Shown here one piece after another: positions 35,188 to 44,659 of a DNA stretch of 64,000 bases (position 1 is the stretch's first letter; each line of letters starts with the position of its first letter). Source of the DNA: Chromohalobacter nigrandesensis. GTDB lineage: Bacteria > Pseudomonadota > Gammaproteobacteria > Pseudomonadales > Halomonadaceae. The notes under the pieces are model-generated. The model was given only the letters and a program-made list of their open reading frames with translations. It had not been told where the DNA came from and searched no databases. A program made the translations under genes and the position numbers. The DNA is taken from contig NZ_JAKGAM010000003.1 of NCBI RefSeq assembly GCF_023061285.1, positions 124,001-188,000 on the forward strand, given 5' to 3'.

Positions 35188-36570
35188 ATGTTAAAGCCCG
35201 GCGACGGAATGATTCGATTGGGAGACGCCACTAGTCACGGCGGTAAGGTCATCACCAGCCAGAGCACCTATATCGTTCATGGCAAACCGGTCGCCGTCGT
35301 CGGTGACAAAGTCACCTGTCCGGCGGATGGTCACGGAGGCGTCTGCACCATTGTCGAAGGCAACCCCACGCTTCGGATCGACGGTAAGCAGGTCGCCTTT
35401 CACGGCTGTCATACATCCTGCGGTGCCGCGCTCATCTCGTCCATGAATGGAAGGCACATGATTGGTAAGGCAGGCGAGATGAGCCGCCCGGTCCCGACGC
35501 CCGTCTTTTCGCCTGCCGCAGCGGCTGCCGGCAAGGTGATGAGCAACGAGACCGCAGAAAAAGAGAGCCAATCGAACATTGCGCCGGGGTGCCACGTCGT
35601 TCGCGAAGCCGGCTACCGCGATCAGATCAAAAGCAACCTCCTGCCTTCACCAACGGCCGATATCGATGCCATGTTCGAGCGGCTCAACACCCACCTGCCC
35701 GACTACGTGCTACCCGGCTCCCTGATCGTGCTTAGCGACCCCGAGAACCAGATGTGCATGGCCGAGGAACAAACGCTGCAAGACCAGGCCCGGCTGGCGC
35801 AGCAGACCGTCCAGCAGCTCAGGCCGGAACAGGCCAGGGTCATGATCGATAATTGGGGCGCGATGATGGAACTATCGGACGCCATGGGGAATGCCTCCAC
35901 GGCAGCCGGCACTTCGGCGGGAACGCTCCAGGCACTCAAATCAACGATGGACGAGACATGGCACGATCTGGCTCAGGCATGGGAATCCGGGAGCCGGAGG
36001 GGAGAGCAGATTCTCGAACGTGCGACAGCACCAATAGTGGGTTGGATGGATCGAAAATTCGGGCTCGAGGACAAGCATCGAACGCTCAAGGCCAAGCTCG
36101 GCGTTTTGCAGGATAAGGCCGTTCACACCGTAGAACAGGCGATGGCTGGGTTTGCCGAGTTTCATGTCCCAACGGTAGCGGAGGGAATTCAGAAAGCCGG
36201 GAAATTCGCCCGCACACTGGACGTGACGAACTACGTCGCCATTGGGCTGGATATCATGTCGACGCGGTTGGCCGTCGAACGAGCCTGCAACGATATCAAT
36301 GCCACCAAGTCCTGCCGGCAGGTTGAGCTTGAAGAGTACATAGGCTTGGGAACAGGTATAGTCGGAGGATCTGCCGGTGCATCCGCAGCTGTCTCAAATG
36401 TAGGTCGAGTATGCTTGGCTATCGGTTATCACCCCATGGGACGCCTTGCTTGTACTGTAGTGCTGGTGAGTGGAGGGGCCTATGGTGGATCCACTGCGGG
36501 TAAAGAGGTAGGAAGACGTGCAGGTTCAGCCATCTACGAATATTTTCACGAAGAAGGTGGAACGAAGTGA
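35188..36570 (+). CDS. PAAR-domain type VI secretion effector with a glycine-rich C-terminal membrane-active region
   Basis: 460 aa. Residues about 1-100 are a PAAR spike tip (MIRLGDATSHGGKVITSQS, then TCPADGHGGVCTIVEGNP, with the Cys/His pairs that bind the tip metal, then CHTSCGAALISS). The middle (about 175-260) has a YVLPGSLIVLSDPENQM segment, then helical linkers. The last ~90 residues are hydrophobic and rich in Gly/Ala/Ser (GLGTGIVGGSAGASAAVSN, then VVLVSGGAYGGSTAGKEVG), suggesting a pore-forming or membrane-inserted toxin. ATG 35188 has AAGGGA 7 nt upstream. The stop overlaps the next gene by 4 bp. No VgrG, Hcp or other type VI genes lie nearby, so it is an orphan effector that would depend on an apparatus elsewhere. 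Confidence 0.85.
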   Translation: MLKPGDGMIRLGDATSHGGKVITSQSTYIVHGKPVAVVGDKVTCPADGHGGVCTIVEGNPTLRIDGKQVAFHGCHTSCGAALISSMNGRHMIGKAGEMSRPVPTPVFSPAAAAAGKVMSNETAEKESQSNIAPGCHVVREAGYRDQIKSNLLPSPTADIDAMFERLNTHLPDYVLPGSLIVLSDPENQMCMAEEQTLQDQARLAQQTVQQLRPEQARVMIDNWGAMMELSDAMGNASTAAGTSAGTLQALKSTMDETWHDLAQAWESGSRRGEQILERATAPIVGWMDRKFGLEDKHRTLKAKLGVLQDKAVHTVEQAMAGFAEFHVPTVAEGIQKAGKFARTLDVTNYVAIGLDIMSTRLAVERACNDINATKSCRQVELEEYIGLGTGIVGGSAGASAAVSNVGRVCLAIGYHPMGRLACTVVLVSGGAYGGSTAGKEVGRRAGSAIYEYFHEEGGTK

Positions 36571-36962
36571 ATGACTCACTGCTATGGGGAGGATTTTTGA
36601 TAACGTTCGTCGGCATTGTAACTATCTCAGCCCTATTAGTCGTTGTCGGCGTAATCCTAGCTCCCATGATCATTCACAAGGCAGACAAGGCATTGAGTAT
36701 TTTGCTCCCGGATAATGAACTGCTCTTCCAGGGGCTTCCTCTCTCATATACTCGGCTGGGTACTTACGGGCGAATGTTGCTTCTCAAGGACACTGGCTGG
36801 TATCAGAGTCGGGTATTTGACCAGCGTCCAGACCGAGAAAGAGCGATTGCTGAAATGCCCGTCAATTTGCGACGAACAGTAACATGGCTGTACGGTGCCG
36901 GATCTCTAATTTGTTTCTTTACTGTGCTATTAATGATTATTTTCCTGCTGTTGGATCGCTAG
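36567..36962 (+). CDS. Small two-helix membrane protein, probable immunity to the PAAR effector
   Basis: 131 aa with a long N-terminal hydrophobic segment (FLITFVGIVTISALLVVVGVILAPMII), a soluble loop of about 60 residues, and a second one at the C-terminus (GAGSLICFFTVLLMIIFLLL). The loop holds a conserved-looking LLPDNELLFQGLPLSYTRLG stretch but no family I recognise. The start overlaps the effector stop (ATGA), and base composition is AT-rich. Position, overlap and topology fit an inner-membrane immunity protein for a membrane-targeting toxin; this is inference. Confidence 0.7.
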   Translation: MNDSLLWGGFLITFVGIVTISALLVVVGVILAPMIIHKADKALSILLPDNELLFQGLPLSYTRLGTYGRMLLLKDTGWYQSRVFDQRPDRERAIAEMPVNLRRTVTWLYGAGSLICFFTVLLMIIFLLLDR

Positions 36963-37050
36963 TCCTCTCTGGGACGCACACGTATGAGCCAGCACGATAT
37001 CTACGTGACTCTGGGCGGATGCAGCTTCTGAGTGCAACACCGTCAATGCG

Positions 37051-38208
37051 TTACTCATCCCGATTCAATAGATCGATATAGGCCCTATAAGCAAACACCC
37101 GGTTACGTTTCTGGCCGGTCAATTCCTGAACAATGCCGAGCTGGTTCTCCAGCGCGTCCAGCACCTTTCCGATCGTGGCATGGGTCAGCCCGGTTTCTCG
37201 ATGCAGCGTGGCGATGTTCACTACCGGATGGCTAAACAGCGCTTCCAGCACTTGGGTCGCGGAACCCGCCTGTCGGCCAAGCTCAGTAAGACGAGCTTTA
37301 TCCTGAGCAAGCAACTTACTCAACGCCTGGGCCGTTGCCACGGCATGATTGGCCGTATCGGTAATGGCATCGACGAAAAAGAGCAACCAGCTCTCCCAAT
37401 CGCCGGTCAGGCGCACCTGCTGGAGATGCTCGTAGTACACCTGACGGTGACGTTTGAAAAACACCGACAGGTACAGCAGCGGCTCCGTCAGGATGCCCGC
37501 CTGCACCAGAATCAAGGGGATCAGCAGACGCCCGAGCCGACCATTGCCATCCATAAAGGGGTGAATGGTCTCGAATTGCACATGCGCCAACGCCGCCTTG
37601 ATCACCGGCTCGGTTGCCGTGGGCTCGTCATTGAGAAAACGTTCGAAAGCACTCCAGCAGTCGGCGATCTGGTTCGCCGGTGGCGGCACGAAGGCGGCTT
37701 CGTCCGCGCGATGGCCGCCGATCCAGACCTGGTTCTGTCGAAACTCACCCGGGCGGCGATGCGTACCGCGCCCATTGGTCATTAGCGCCTGGTGGAGTTC
37801 GAGCACCAACCGAATGGTGATCGGGTGCCCTTCGCGAATGCGCTGAATACCCAGATTGAGCGCACGCACGTAGCAGGAGACCTCCTGCACGTCGTCCATG
37901 GGGACGCCGGGAATGCCTTCCATCTCGTAGATCATCAGATCGCTAAGCGAGGACTGCGTCCCCTCGATCTGCGATGACATCACCGCTTCTTTACGCACGT
38001 AGCTGTAGAGAAACAACTGCGCATCGGGCAACAACACCGAGATGCCATCCAGACGCCCCAGGGCAACGTGCGCTTGTGACAGGCGCGCCTGAAGCTTGTC
38101 GTCGAGCGATAATGGCGGATCGGGCGGCAGTATCGCAGGGACAAAGGCCTGGCAATTCACACCGCCCGCGATGCTGGGAACATGATGACCGGTCAGCCCG
38201 CGACGCAT
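37051..38208 (-). CDS. Fic-domain AMPylase (class II, N-terminal inhibitory helix)
   Basis: 385 aa from ATG 38208 (GAGGGA 7 nt upstream). The catalytic Fic motif is TIHPFMDGNGRLGRLLIP near residue 215. An inhibitory SSQIEGTQSSLSDL helix (S-x-x-x-E-G) near 80 marks it as class II. A winged-helix-like C-terminus (about 310-385) is common in this subgroup (Fic/DOC plus HTH). Family enzymes move AMP onto target hydroxyl groups; the target is unknown. It is a single gene in the accessory block, convergent to the immunity-like gene. Confidence 0.9.
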   Translation of the reverse strand: MRRGLTGHHVPSIAGGVNCQAFVPAILPPDPPLSLDDKLQARLSQAHVALGRLDGISVLLPDAQLFLYSYVRKEAVMSSQIEGTQSSLSDLMIYEMEGIPGVPMDDVQEVSCYVRALNLGIQRIREGHPITIRLVLELHQALMTNGRGTHRRPGEFRQNQVWIGGHRADEAAFVPPPANQIADCWSAFERFLNDEPTATEPVIKAALAHVQFETIHPFMDGNGRLGRLLIPLILVQAGILTEPLLYLSVFFKRHRQVYYEHLQQVRLTGDWESWLLFFVDAITDTANHAVATAQALSKLLAQDKARLTELGRQAGSATQVLEALFSHPVVNIATLHRETGLTHATIGKVLDALENQLGIVQELTGQKRNRVFAYRAYIDLLNRDE

Positions 38209-38537
38209 GAGCGTCCCTCTCGGAAGTTAAAATACGCTCTCCCACTATTTCATTTTTATCCATAATTTGAAATAGAGAAGCCTTTAATTTTAACATCCTC
38301 CGTTGGCGAGATTGGCTGGGTGGCGACCTCCAGCGCTTTCAACCCGATCCCATCGACGCTGGCCTAGCGACCGAGCACAGCAAGCAGAACACCACCACGG
38401 CCAAGCGCCATCCATGTAGTCGAAATCACTACCGACCCTCGACTATGGGCGTAGAAGCGTCCCTGTTTTGGCCGTAATCGGCTACCCTTGCGTCCTCGGC
38501 TTTGCCGTCGTGACGTAACACCTTTCGATTTCCAAGG
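38209..38537. other. Spacer between the Fic and MFS genes; left copy of a duplicated segment
   Basis: No gene. The first 100 bp should hold the Fic gene promoter. From about 38405 to 38482 the sequence is repeated with several mismatches at 41697-41779. Confidence 0.6.
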
Positions 38538-39773
38538 ATGGTCCTCTTGTCTACTTCCGCGATGCCCCGCCGGGGCGTTCTGACGCTCGTCGCGCTGCTG
38601 CTGGTGGCGCTCAACCTCCGCCCGGCGCTGACCAGTGTTGCGCCGGTACTCGGCAGCATCGGTGAGGCGCTGGCGCTCTCCTCCAGTTGGCAGGGCATTC
38701 TGACCACGCTGCCGGTGCTGTTCCTGGGGATCGCGGCGCCGCTGGCGCCCCGCATGGTGCGACGCATCGGCCCGGAGCGCAGCGTTTTTGCCGCGCTTTT
38801 GGTGCTGGCGGTGGCATTGCTCGTGCGGCCCTATATCGGCACGGCGGGGCTATTCCTGGGCACGGTGGTCGCCGGGGGCTGTATCGGGGTCATCGGGGTG
38901 TTGCTGCCGGGCATCGTCAAGCGGGATTTCCCCCGCCGCGTCAGCATCATGACCGGCCTCTATACCGTGGCGCTCAATCTCGGCGCGTCTGCTGCCGCAG
39001 GCACCACCGAGCCGCTGCGTCAGGCCTTGGGCGGGCTTTGGCAAGGGGCTTCACAGGGGGCTTCATACAGTCCCTGGCAAGGCGCGCTGGCATTCTGGTT
39101 GCTCCCGGCGGTGATCGCCGCGCTGTTCTGGCTACCCCAGCTCAAGGGCACCAAACCCACTCGCGTTCCTGCGCGTCGCGGCGCGCGGCTGCGTCACGAC
39201 TCGCTGGCGTGGCAGGTGTCGCTGTTCATGGGGTTGCAGTCGTCGCTGGCCTATATCGTGTTCGGCTGGCTGCCGACGATCCTGCAGGATCGCGGGTTGG
39301 CGGCGGTCACCGCAGGGCTGGCGCTGTCGGTGTCGATCCTGCTGCAGGTGACCACGGCGATTCTGGCGCCGTGGATCGGCAGCCGTATGCGCGATCAGAG
39401 GGCGGTGCTGATCGGCGTGATGACGCTCACCCTGACCGGGCTGCTGGGCTGTCTTTACGCCCCGATCGACAGCATCTGGCTGTGGGTCGTGGTGCTGGGG
39501 CTGGGCCAGGGCGGCACCTTCAGCATGGCGCTGACGCTGCTGGCGCTACGCGCGCCGGATGCCACCACCGCGGCCAGCCTCTCGGCGATGGCCCAGGGCA
39601 TCGGTTACACCCTCGCGGCGATGGGGCCGCTGCTGGTCGGCGTACTGCACGACTGGAGCGGTGGCTGGAACGTGGTGGGGTTTCTGGTGAGCGCGATTGC
39701 GCTGGGCGCGCTGGCCATGGCGCTGGGCGCCGGGCGTGATCGGCAGGTGGCATCGACACAGGGCACGGAGTGA
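38538..39773 (+). CDS. CynX/NimT-family MFS transporter
   Basis: 411 aa at most, 12 membrane segments. The CynX-type beginning VLTLVALLLVALNLRPALTSVAPVL and the GQGGTFSMALTLLALRAPD block before helix 10 support the family. The start is uncertain: ATG 38538 lacks a ribosome site, whereas TTG 38547 (codon 4) has AAGGA 8 nt upstream. CynX relatives carry cyanate, nitroimidazoles or small anions; the substrate is unknown. The gene is bracketed by a deleted copy of itself at 41697-41824. Confidence 0.85.
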   Translation: MVLLSTSAMPRRGVLTLVALLLVALNLRPALTSVAPVLGSIGEALALSSSWQGILTTLPVLFLGIAAPLAPRMVRRIGPERSVFAALLVLAVALLVRPYIGTAGLFLGTVVAGGCIGVIGVLLPGIVKRDFPRRVSIMTGLYTVALNLGASAAAGTTEPLRQALGGLWQGASQGASYSPWQGALAFWLLPAVIAALFWLPQLKGTKPTRVPARRGARLRHDSLAWQVSLFMGLQSSLAYIVFGWLPTILQDRGLAAVTAGLALSVSILLQVTTAILAPWIGSRMRDQRAVLIGVMTLTLTGLLGCLYAPIDSIWLWVVVLGLGQGGTFSMALTLLALRAPDATTAASLSAMAQGIGYTLAAMGPLLVGVLHDWSGGWNVVGFLVSAIALGALAMALGAGRDRQVASTQGTE

Positions 39774-39834
39774 TGGGGCGGCGAACCGAGGTGCGCTGGC
39801 GCACTCCAAAGAGAAAGGTATCAAACCCCATAGT

Positions 39835-39932
39835 GAGCATTATTTCGCTCAAAATGTTATGTATTGCTTTCTTATGAGTAGTATCTTGCTCATAATATCT
39901 TATACATTTTATTTTTGAGCATCTTTTTGCTC
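39835..39932. promoter_or_regulatory. Three GAGC-N8-GCTC operators at 41-bp spacing before hipA
   Basis: Site 1: 39835-39850 (GAGC-N8-GCTC). Site 2: 39876-39891 (GAGT-N8-GCTC, flanked by AT and AT to give ATGAG...CTCAT). Site 3: 39917-39932, the best, embedded in TTGAGCA-N6-TGCTCAA (39915-39934). Half-site spacing is identical and the centres are exactly 41 bp apart, about four helical turns, so three dimers would bind one DNA face. The E. coli HipB operators TATCC-N8-GGATA have the same N8 spacing. The last site ends 11 bp before the hipA ATG. Confidence 0.75.
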
Positions 39933-39943
39933 AAGACTTAGCC

Positions 39944-41290
39944 ATGACGCTTACACTACAGATCTTTTATCAACACCGATGGCATGATGCCGCCATTCTG
40001 TCGATTCCGTCCCCCGAGAAGGGGCGACGTGGACCGGCATTGCTGGGCTACGAGCAATATTATGCCGTGGATTGGATGGAGTGCGATGACGAGCGTGCCT
40101 GCGGCATCAACTATCCCGTACGCTTGATGGAACAGTTTCATGGTGCACGCTGGTTCGCCTTTCTGGATGACCTCATGCCGGCGGGCGCCAGTCGCCGGTA
40201 CTGGATTCAGCAACTGGGTATCGATCATCTGCCTCCCGGCGAGCAGGATTTCGAACTACTGCGTCATGGCACAATTGCCCCAGTGGGGAATGTGCGTATT
40301 AGAGAGGCGGTTCCGCCCCAAGTGTCAGACGGACCACTGGCACGGCTTCGCTTCCCGGCCCAGGACGTGATCGAGCGACATACCGACTTCCTGGAGTACG
40401 CACAACAAATGGGGGCGGCCAGCGGCGGGGCCACCGGCGCGGGGGGTGAAGCGCCCAAGCTGTTACTGCGCTGCTCGCCCGAGAATAGAGTATGGATCGA
40501 CACCTGGCAGGACGAGCAGACGCTTCAGGATCAACATTACCTGGTCAAGTTCCCGCGCAATCGGCGTGATGGAATCGACTGCGATATCCTGCGCGCCGAG
40601 TATCACTTCTATCACGAACTCGCAGCGCTCGGGATGGAGACCATCGATACCACCGGCATGCGACTTGAGGAGGGAGATCGCTACCCTTCGCTCTGGTTGC
40701 CGCGTTTCGACGTGGCTTTCGAGGCAGGCCAGCGCACCCTGTACGGACTGGAATCGGTCTACTCGATCATGGAAAAAGGGCCCGGAACGTACCTCAAGAT
40801 GCTTGAGGTCATCGACACACTGGTCGCACGATTGAGCCGTCAGTCTCGCGTCCAAACCGAGGGGGCGACATTCGATGCCGCCTCGTTGGTAATCGAGCTT
40901 GTGAAGCGTGACCTGCTGAATGTCGCATTCGGTAATTCCGACAATCACGGCCGTAACACGGCAATCATCAAACGCCCCGATGGCATGACGTTGGCGCCCA
41001 TCTACGACTTCGCGCCGATGAAAGCCGACCCGGAAGGCGTTACACGCACCACCACCTGGGGCACGCCCCTTGAAGCGGGCGGTCACTTTGATTGGTACGC
41101 CATTGCCAAGGCGCTATCCGCTTACGTGCCAGAAGAGCGGTTGATCGCGGAACTCCGCACGCTGGCCCACAAGCTGCTCGGGCTCCATGAGCGGCTGGCC
41201 CAGCGCGGCGTGCCACGCACCATTCTCGACTTTCCCTCCATAGGGTTCGCGCGACTGGACGAGCGCCTTCATCGATGGAACCTAGTATGA
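39944..41290 (+). CDS. hipA: HipA-family toxin kinase
   Basis: 448 aa. HipA-type kinase: the catalytic loop is NVAFGNSDNHGRNTAII near residue 325, and the metal motif LAPIYDFAPM near 350. The N-terminal domain (about 1-130) is the HipA N1 subdomain. HipA phosphorylates a translation factor (glutamyl-tRNA synthetase in E. coli). The ribosome site is weak. The antitoxin-like hipB gene lies downstream, which is the reverse of the classical hipBA order, so the upstream operators control the pair as a whole. Confidence 0.87.
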   Translation: MTLTLQIFYQHRWHDAAILSIPSPEKGRRGPALLGYEQYYAVDWMECDDERACGINYPVRLMEQFHGARWFAFLDDLMPAGASRRYWIQQLGIDHLPPGEQDFELLRHGTIAPVGNVRIREAVPPQVSDGPLARLRFPAQDVIERHTDFLEYAQQMGAASGGATGAGGEAPKLLLRCSPENRVWIDTWQDEQTLQDQHYLVKFPRNRRDGIDCDILRAEYHFYHELAALGMETIDTTGMRLEEGDRYPSLWLPRFDVAFEAGQRTLYGLESVYSIMEKGPGTYLKMLEVIDTLVARLSRQSRVQTEGATFDAASLVIELVKRDLLNVAFGNSDNHGRNTAIIKRPDGMTLAPIYDFAPMKADPEGVTRTTTWGTPLEAGGHFDWYAIAKALSAYVPEERLIAELRTLAHKLLGLHERLAQRGVPRTILDFPSIGFARLDERLHRWNLV

Positions 41291-41592
41291 AAACGCCTCT
41301 TTCACCGGCCGAACGAGAAGCCCTACTGCTTGAGCAAGTCGAAGCGTTACTTGCCGAACGCACGACGCCCGGCGCCGTACTCAGAAAGCTGCGCCGCGAG
41401 GTGTTGGCCATGAACCAGACCGAGTATGCGGCGCTGACCAGGATCAGCCGGCGTACACTCTCGGACATCGAGACTGACAAGGGCAGCCAGTCGCTCGCAC
41501 TTCTGAATAGTGCCTTTCGCCCCTTTGGGCTAAGCGTGGGATTGTTGCCCAGGAGCCCTGCACTGCGGCAGCGGCTCTTGAACCGCGATTGA
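41287..41592 (+). CDS. hipB: HipB-type XRE antitoxin
   Basis: 101 aa from ATG 41287, which overlaps the hipA stop (ATGA). A helix-turn-helix lies at about 42-75 (AMNQTEYAALTRISRRTLSDIET), with a C-terminal GLSVGLLPRS tail. It would repress through the three upstream dyads and neutralise the kinase. The order and overlap indicate one transcript. Confidence 0.85.
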   Translation: MKTPLSPAEREALLLEQVEALLAERTTPGAVLRKLRREVLAMNQTEYAALTRISRRTLSDIETDKGSQSLALLNSAFRPFGLSVGLLPRSPALRQRLLNRD

Positions 41593-41621
41593 AACAGGTC
41601 CGTGAATAGCCACCGCGTTTG

Positions 41622-41706
41622 TCACTCCACCCGATAAGCATCCACCCAGATCCCACCGCCACTTCCGTGCATATCAACTGCTGAGCAAGCCACTCGACCA
41701 GTAGCC
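41622..41706 (-). pseudogene. YggL-type gene 3' fragment, frameshifted
   Basis: The minus strand carries a copy of the last 28 codons of the YggL-type gene found at 47053-47376, including the same CTEVAVG stretch, but one base is missing in the segment that follows, so the frame breaks. Confidence 0.7.
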
Positions 41707-41824
41707 ACCCATACAGTCGAAATCACTACCAAACCTCGACAATTAGCGTAGAAGCGTCCCTGTTTTGGTCGTAATCGGCAGGTAGCGTCGACACAGGGCA
41801 CGGAGTGACGGGGCGGCGAGACGA
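41697..41824 (+). pseudogene. MFS locus scar: upstream flank fused to 3' end, transporter deleted
   Basis: 41697-41779 matches 38405-38482 (upstream of the MFS gene) and continues directly into 41774-41824, which matches 39739-39788 (last codons and downstream of the MFS gene). The junction is a 6-bp ATCGGC present in both parents (38477-38482 and 39739-39744), so a 1262-bp deletion between short direct repeats explains it. Confidence 0.8.
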
Positions 41825-41880
41825 ACCCCGGCGCCGGAATCGGATACTCTAGGAGAGAGACCAACGACCCAGGAGACTCG

Positions 41881-42102
41881 CATGCCAGCCAGCGCCATCA
41901 GCCTCGAGCAACAGCAGCGCCTGATCAAGATCGTACGCCCACTGGAAGCAACTGCGCGAGAAGTTCGCGTTTCTGATCTGAACGCGAGACGCCTTGCGTC
42001 GGACTTGACGCTAAAATCCCTTGCGATCAGCCTCAAGGGTGCGATCATTGGTCTTTTATCGTCATTCTTTTCCATTTCCCCGATCTGGATCCGAACCCCA
42101 TG
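41881..42102 (+). CDS. Short open frame of unknown nature
   Basis: Seventy-three codons from ATG 41881 with AGGAGA 6 nt upstream; begins PASAISLEQQQRLIKIVRPLEA. The second half looks like leader sequence that happens to be open, and the frame runs into the next gene start. It may be a truncated gene left by the rearrangements here. I recognise no family. Confidence 0.3.
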
Positions 42103-43304
42103 AGCAAAGCCTTGATTATTGGCGCCGGTGGCGTCGGTGGTGTAGTGACTCACAAGTGCGCACAGCACCCCGAGGTGTTCCACGAAATCTGTCTGGCCAG
42201 TCGCAACGAAGCGAAGTGCAAAGCGATCGCGGACCAACTGGAGCGCCCCATCCAGACCGCTCAGGTCGACGCCGATGACGTCGAGGCGCTTATCGCGCTG
42301 ATCGAGTCCTTCCAACCCGACGTGCTGATCCATGTGGCCCTGCCCTATCAGGACCTGACCATCATGGAAGCCTGCCTGCGCACCGGCGTGCCCTATCTGG
42401 ACACCGCCAACTACGAGCATCCGGACGAGGCCAAGTTCGAGTACAAGGAGCAGTGGGCGTTCCAGGAGCGCTTCGCCAAGGCCGGCAACATGGCCACGCT
42501 GGGCTGCGGCTTCGACCCCGGCATGACCAATATCTACTGCGCCTACGGCCAGAAGAACCTGTTCGACGAAATCCATCGAATCGACATCCTGGATGCCAAC
42601 GGCGGCGATCACGGCTACCCGTTCGCCACCAACTTCAACCCCGAGATCAACATTCGCGAGATCAGCGCGAATGGCCGCTACTGGGAGAAAGGCGAGTGGA
42701 AGGAGACCGCGCCGCTGGCCGAGAAGCGCACCTTCGACTTCGACGGCATCGGCGAGAAGGACATCTACCTGCTCTACCACGAGGAGCTGGAATCGCTGGC
42801 ACAGAACATCAAGGGCATCGAGCGTATCCGCTTCTGGATGACCTTCTCCGAGAAATATCTGACGCATCTCAAGGTGCTGGAAAACGTCGGCATGACCAAC
42901 ATCGAGCCGATTAACGTCAACGGCTGCGAGATCTCGCCACTGCAGTTCCTCAAGTCGGTGCTGCCCGATCCCGCGTCACTCGGCCCGCGCACCAAGGGCA
43001 AGACCAACATCGGCGTGATCCTCGACGGCATCAAGGACGGCAAGCGTCGCAAGGTCTACCTCTACAACATCAGCGACCACGAGAAAAGCTACCAGGAGGT
43101 CAAGTCCCAGGCGATCTCCTACACCACCGGCGTACCCGCGGTGACCGGCGCCATGCTGATGCTCCAGGGGATCTGGAAGGGCAACGGCGTTTACAACGTC
43201 GAGCAGCTCGACCCCGATCCGTTCATGGAGCGCATCAGCGACATGGGCCTGCCATGGCAGATGGTCGAGCTCGATCCCGACGACGATCCGCTGGCGGATT
43301 CGTG

Positions 43305-43305
<1 letters not shown>
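42100..43305 (+). CDS. Carboxynorspermidine synthase (saccharopine dehydrogenase-like)
   Basis: 401 aa. NAD(P)-binding ALIIGAGGVGGVVTHKCAQ at the N-terminus, then FDPGMTNIYCAYGQKNLF and the LDANGGDHGYPFATNFNPE substrate region typical of carboxynorspermidine/carboxyspermidine dehydrogenase. It condenses aspartate semialdehyde with a diamine and reduces the imine. The stop overlaps the ATG of the decarboxylase gene by 1 nt (TGATG), so both act as one unit in the alternative (nor)spermidine pathway known from Vibrio. Confidence 0.92.
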
Positions 43306-44477
<1,172 letters not shown>

Positions 44478-44541
44478 GGCGCTAACGAACGGAAGTGCTC
44501 GGGCGAGAAGGCGATGCGGTTTCAGCGGGGTCATGACGACG

Positions 44542-44570
44542 AAAACCGGCGCCTTCTCGGCGCCGGTTTT
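44542..44570 (+). terminator. Terminator of the carboxynorspermidine operon
   Basis: Perfect 12-bp stem (44542-44553 with 44559-44570) with a TTCTC loop; the arms start with AAAA and end with TTTT. It lies 65 bp after the nspC stop. Confidence 0.85.
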
Positions 44571-44582
44571 CTTGCTGTCGTT

Positions 44583-44624
44583 GATAAAGACTCGCATCGA
44601 TAAAGACTTACGGTCGATAAAGAC
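44583..44624. repeat. Three GATAAAGAC repeats
   Basis: GATAAAGAC occurs exactly at 44583, 44599 and 44616, in longer imperfect units of 16-17 bp. It lies between the nspC terminator and the 3' end of the convergent SDR gene. Function unknown. Confidence 0.7.
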
Positions 44625-44659
44625 CTGCAGCCGATCGAAAAATGATCGACGAGACCGAG

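Larger units (their letters stand above)
41593..42099. other. 507-bp junction of decayed gene pieces before the polyamine genes
   Basis: Three remnants in order: a YggL-type 3' end (41622-41706), a deleted copy of the MFS locus (41697-41824) and a short frame from ATG 41881 with a good ribosome site. The last ~150 bp are the leader of the carboxynorspermidine synthase gene; no convincing promoter was found. Confidence 0.6.
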
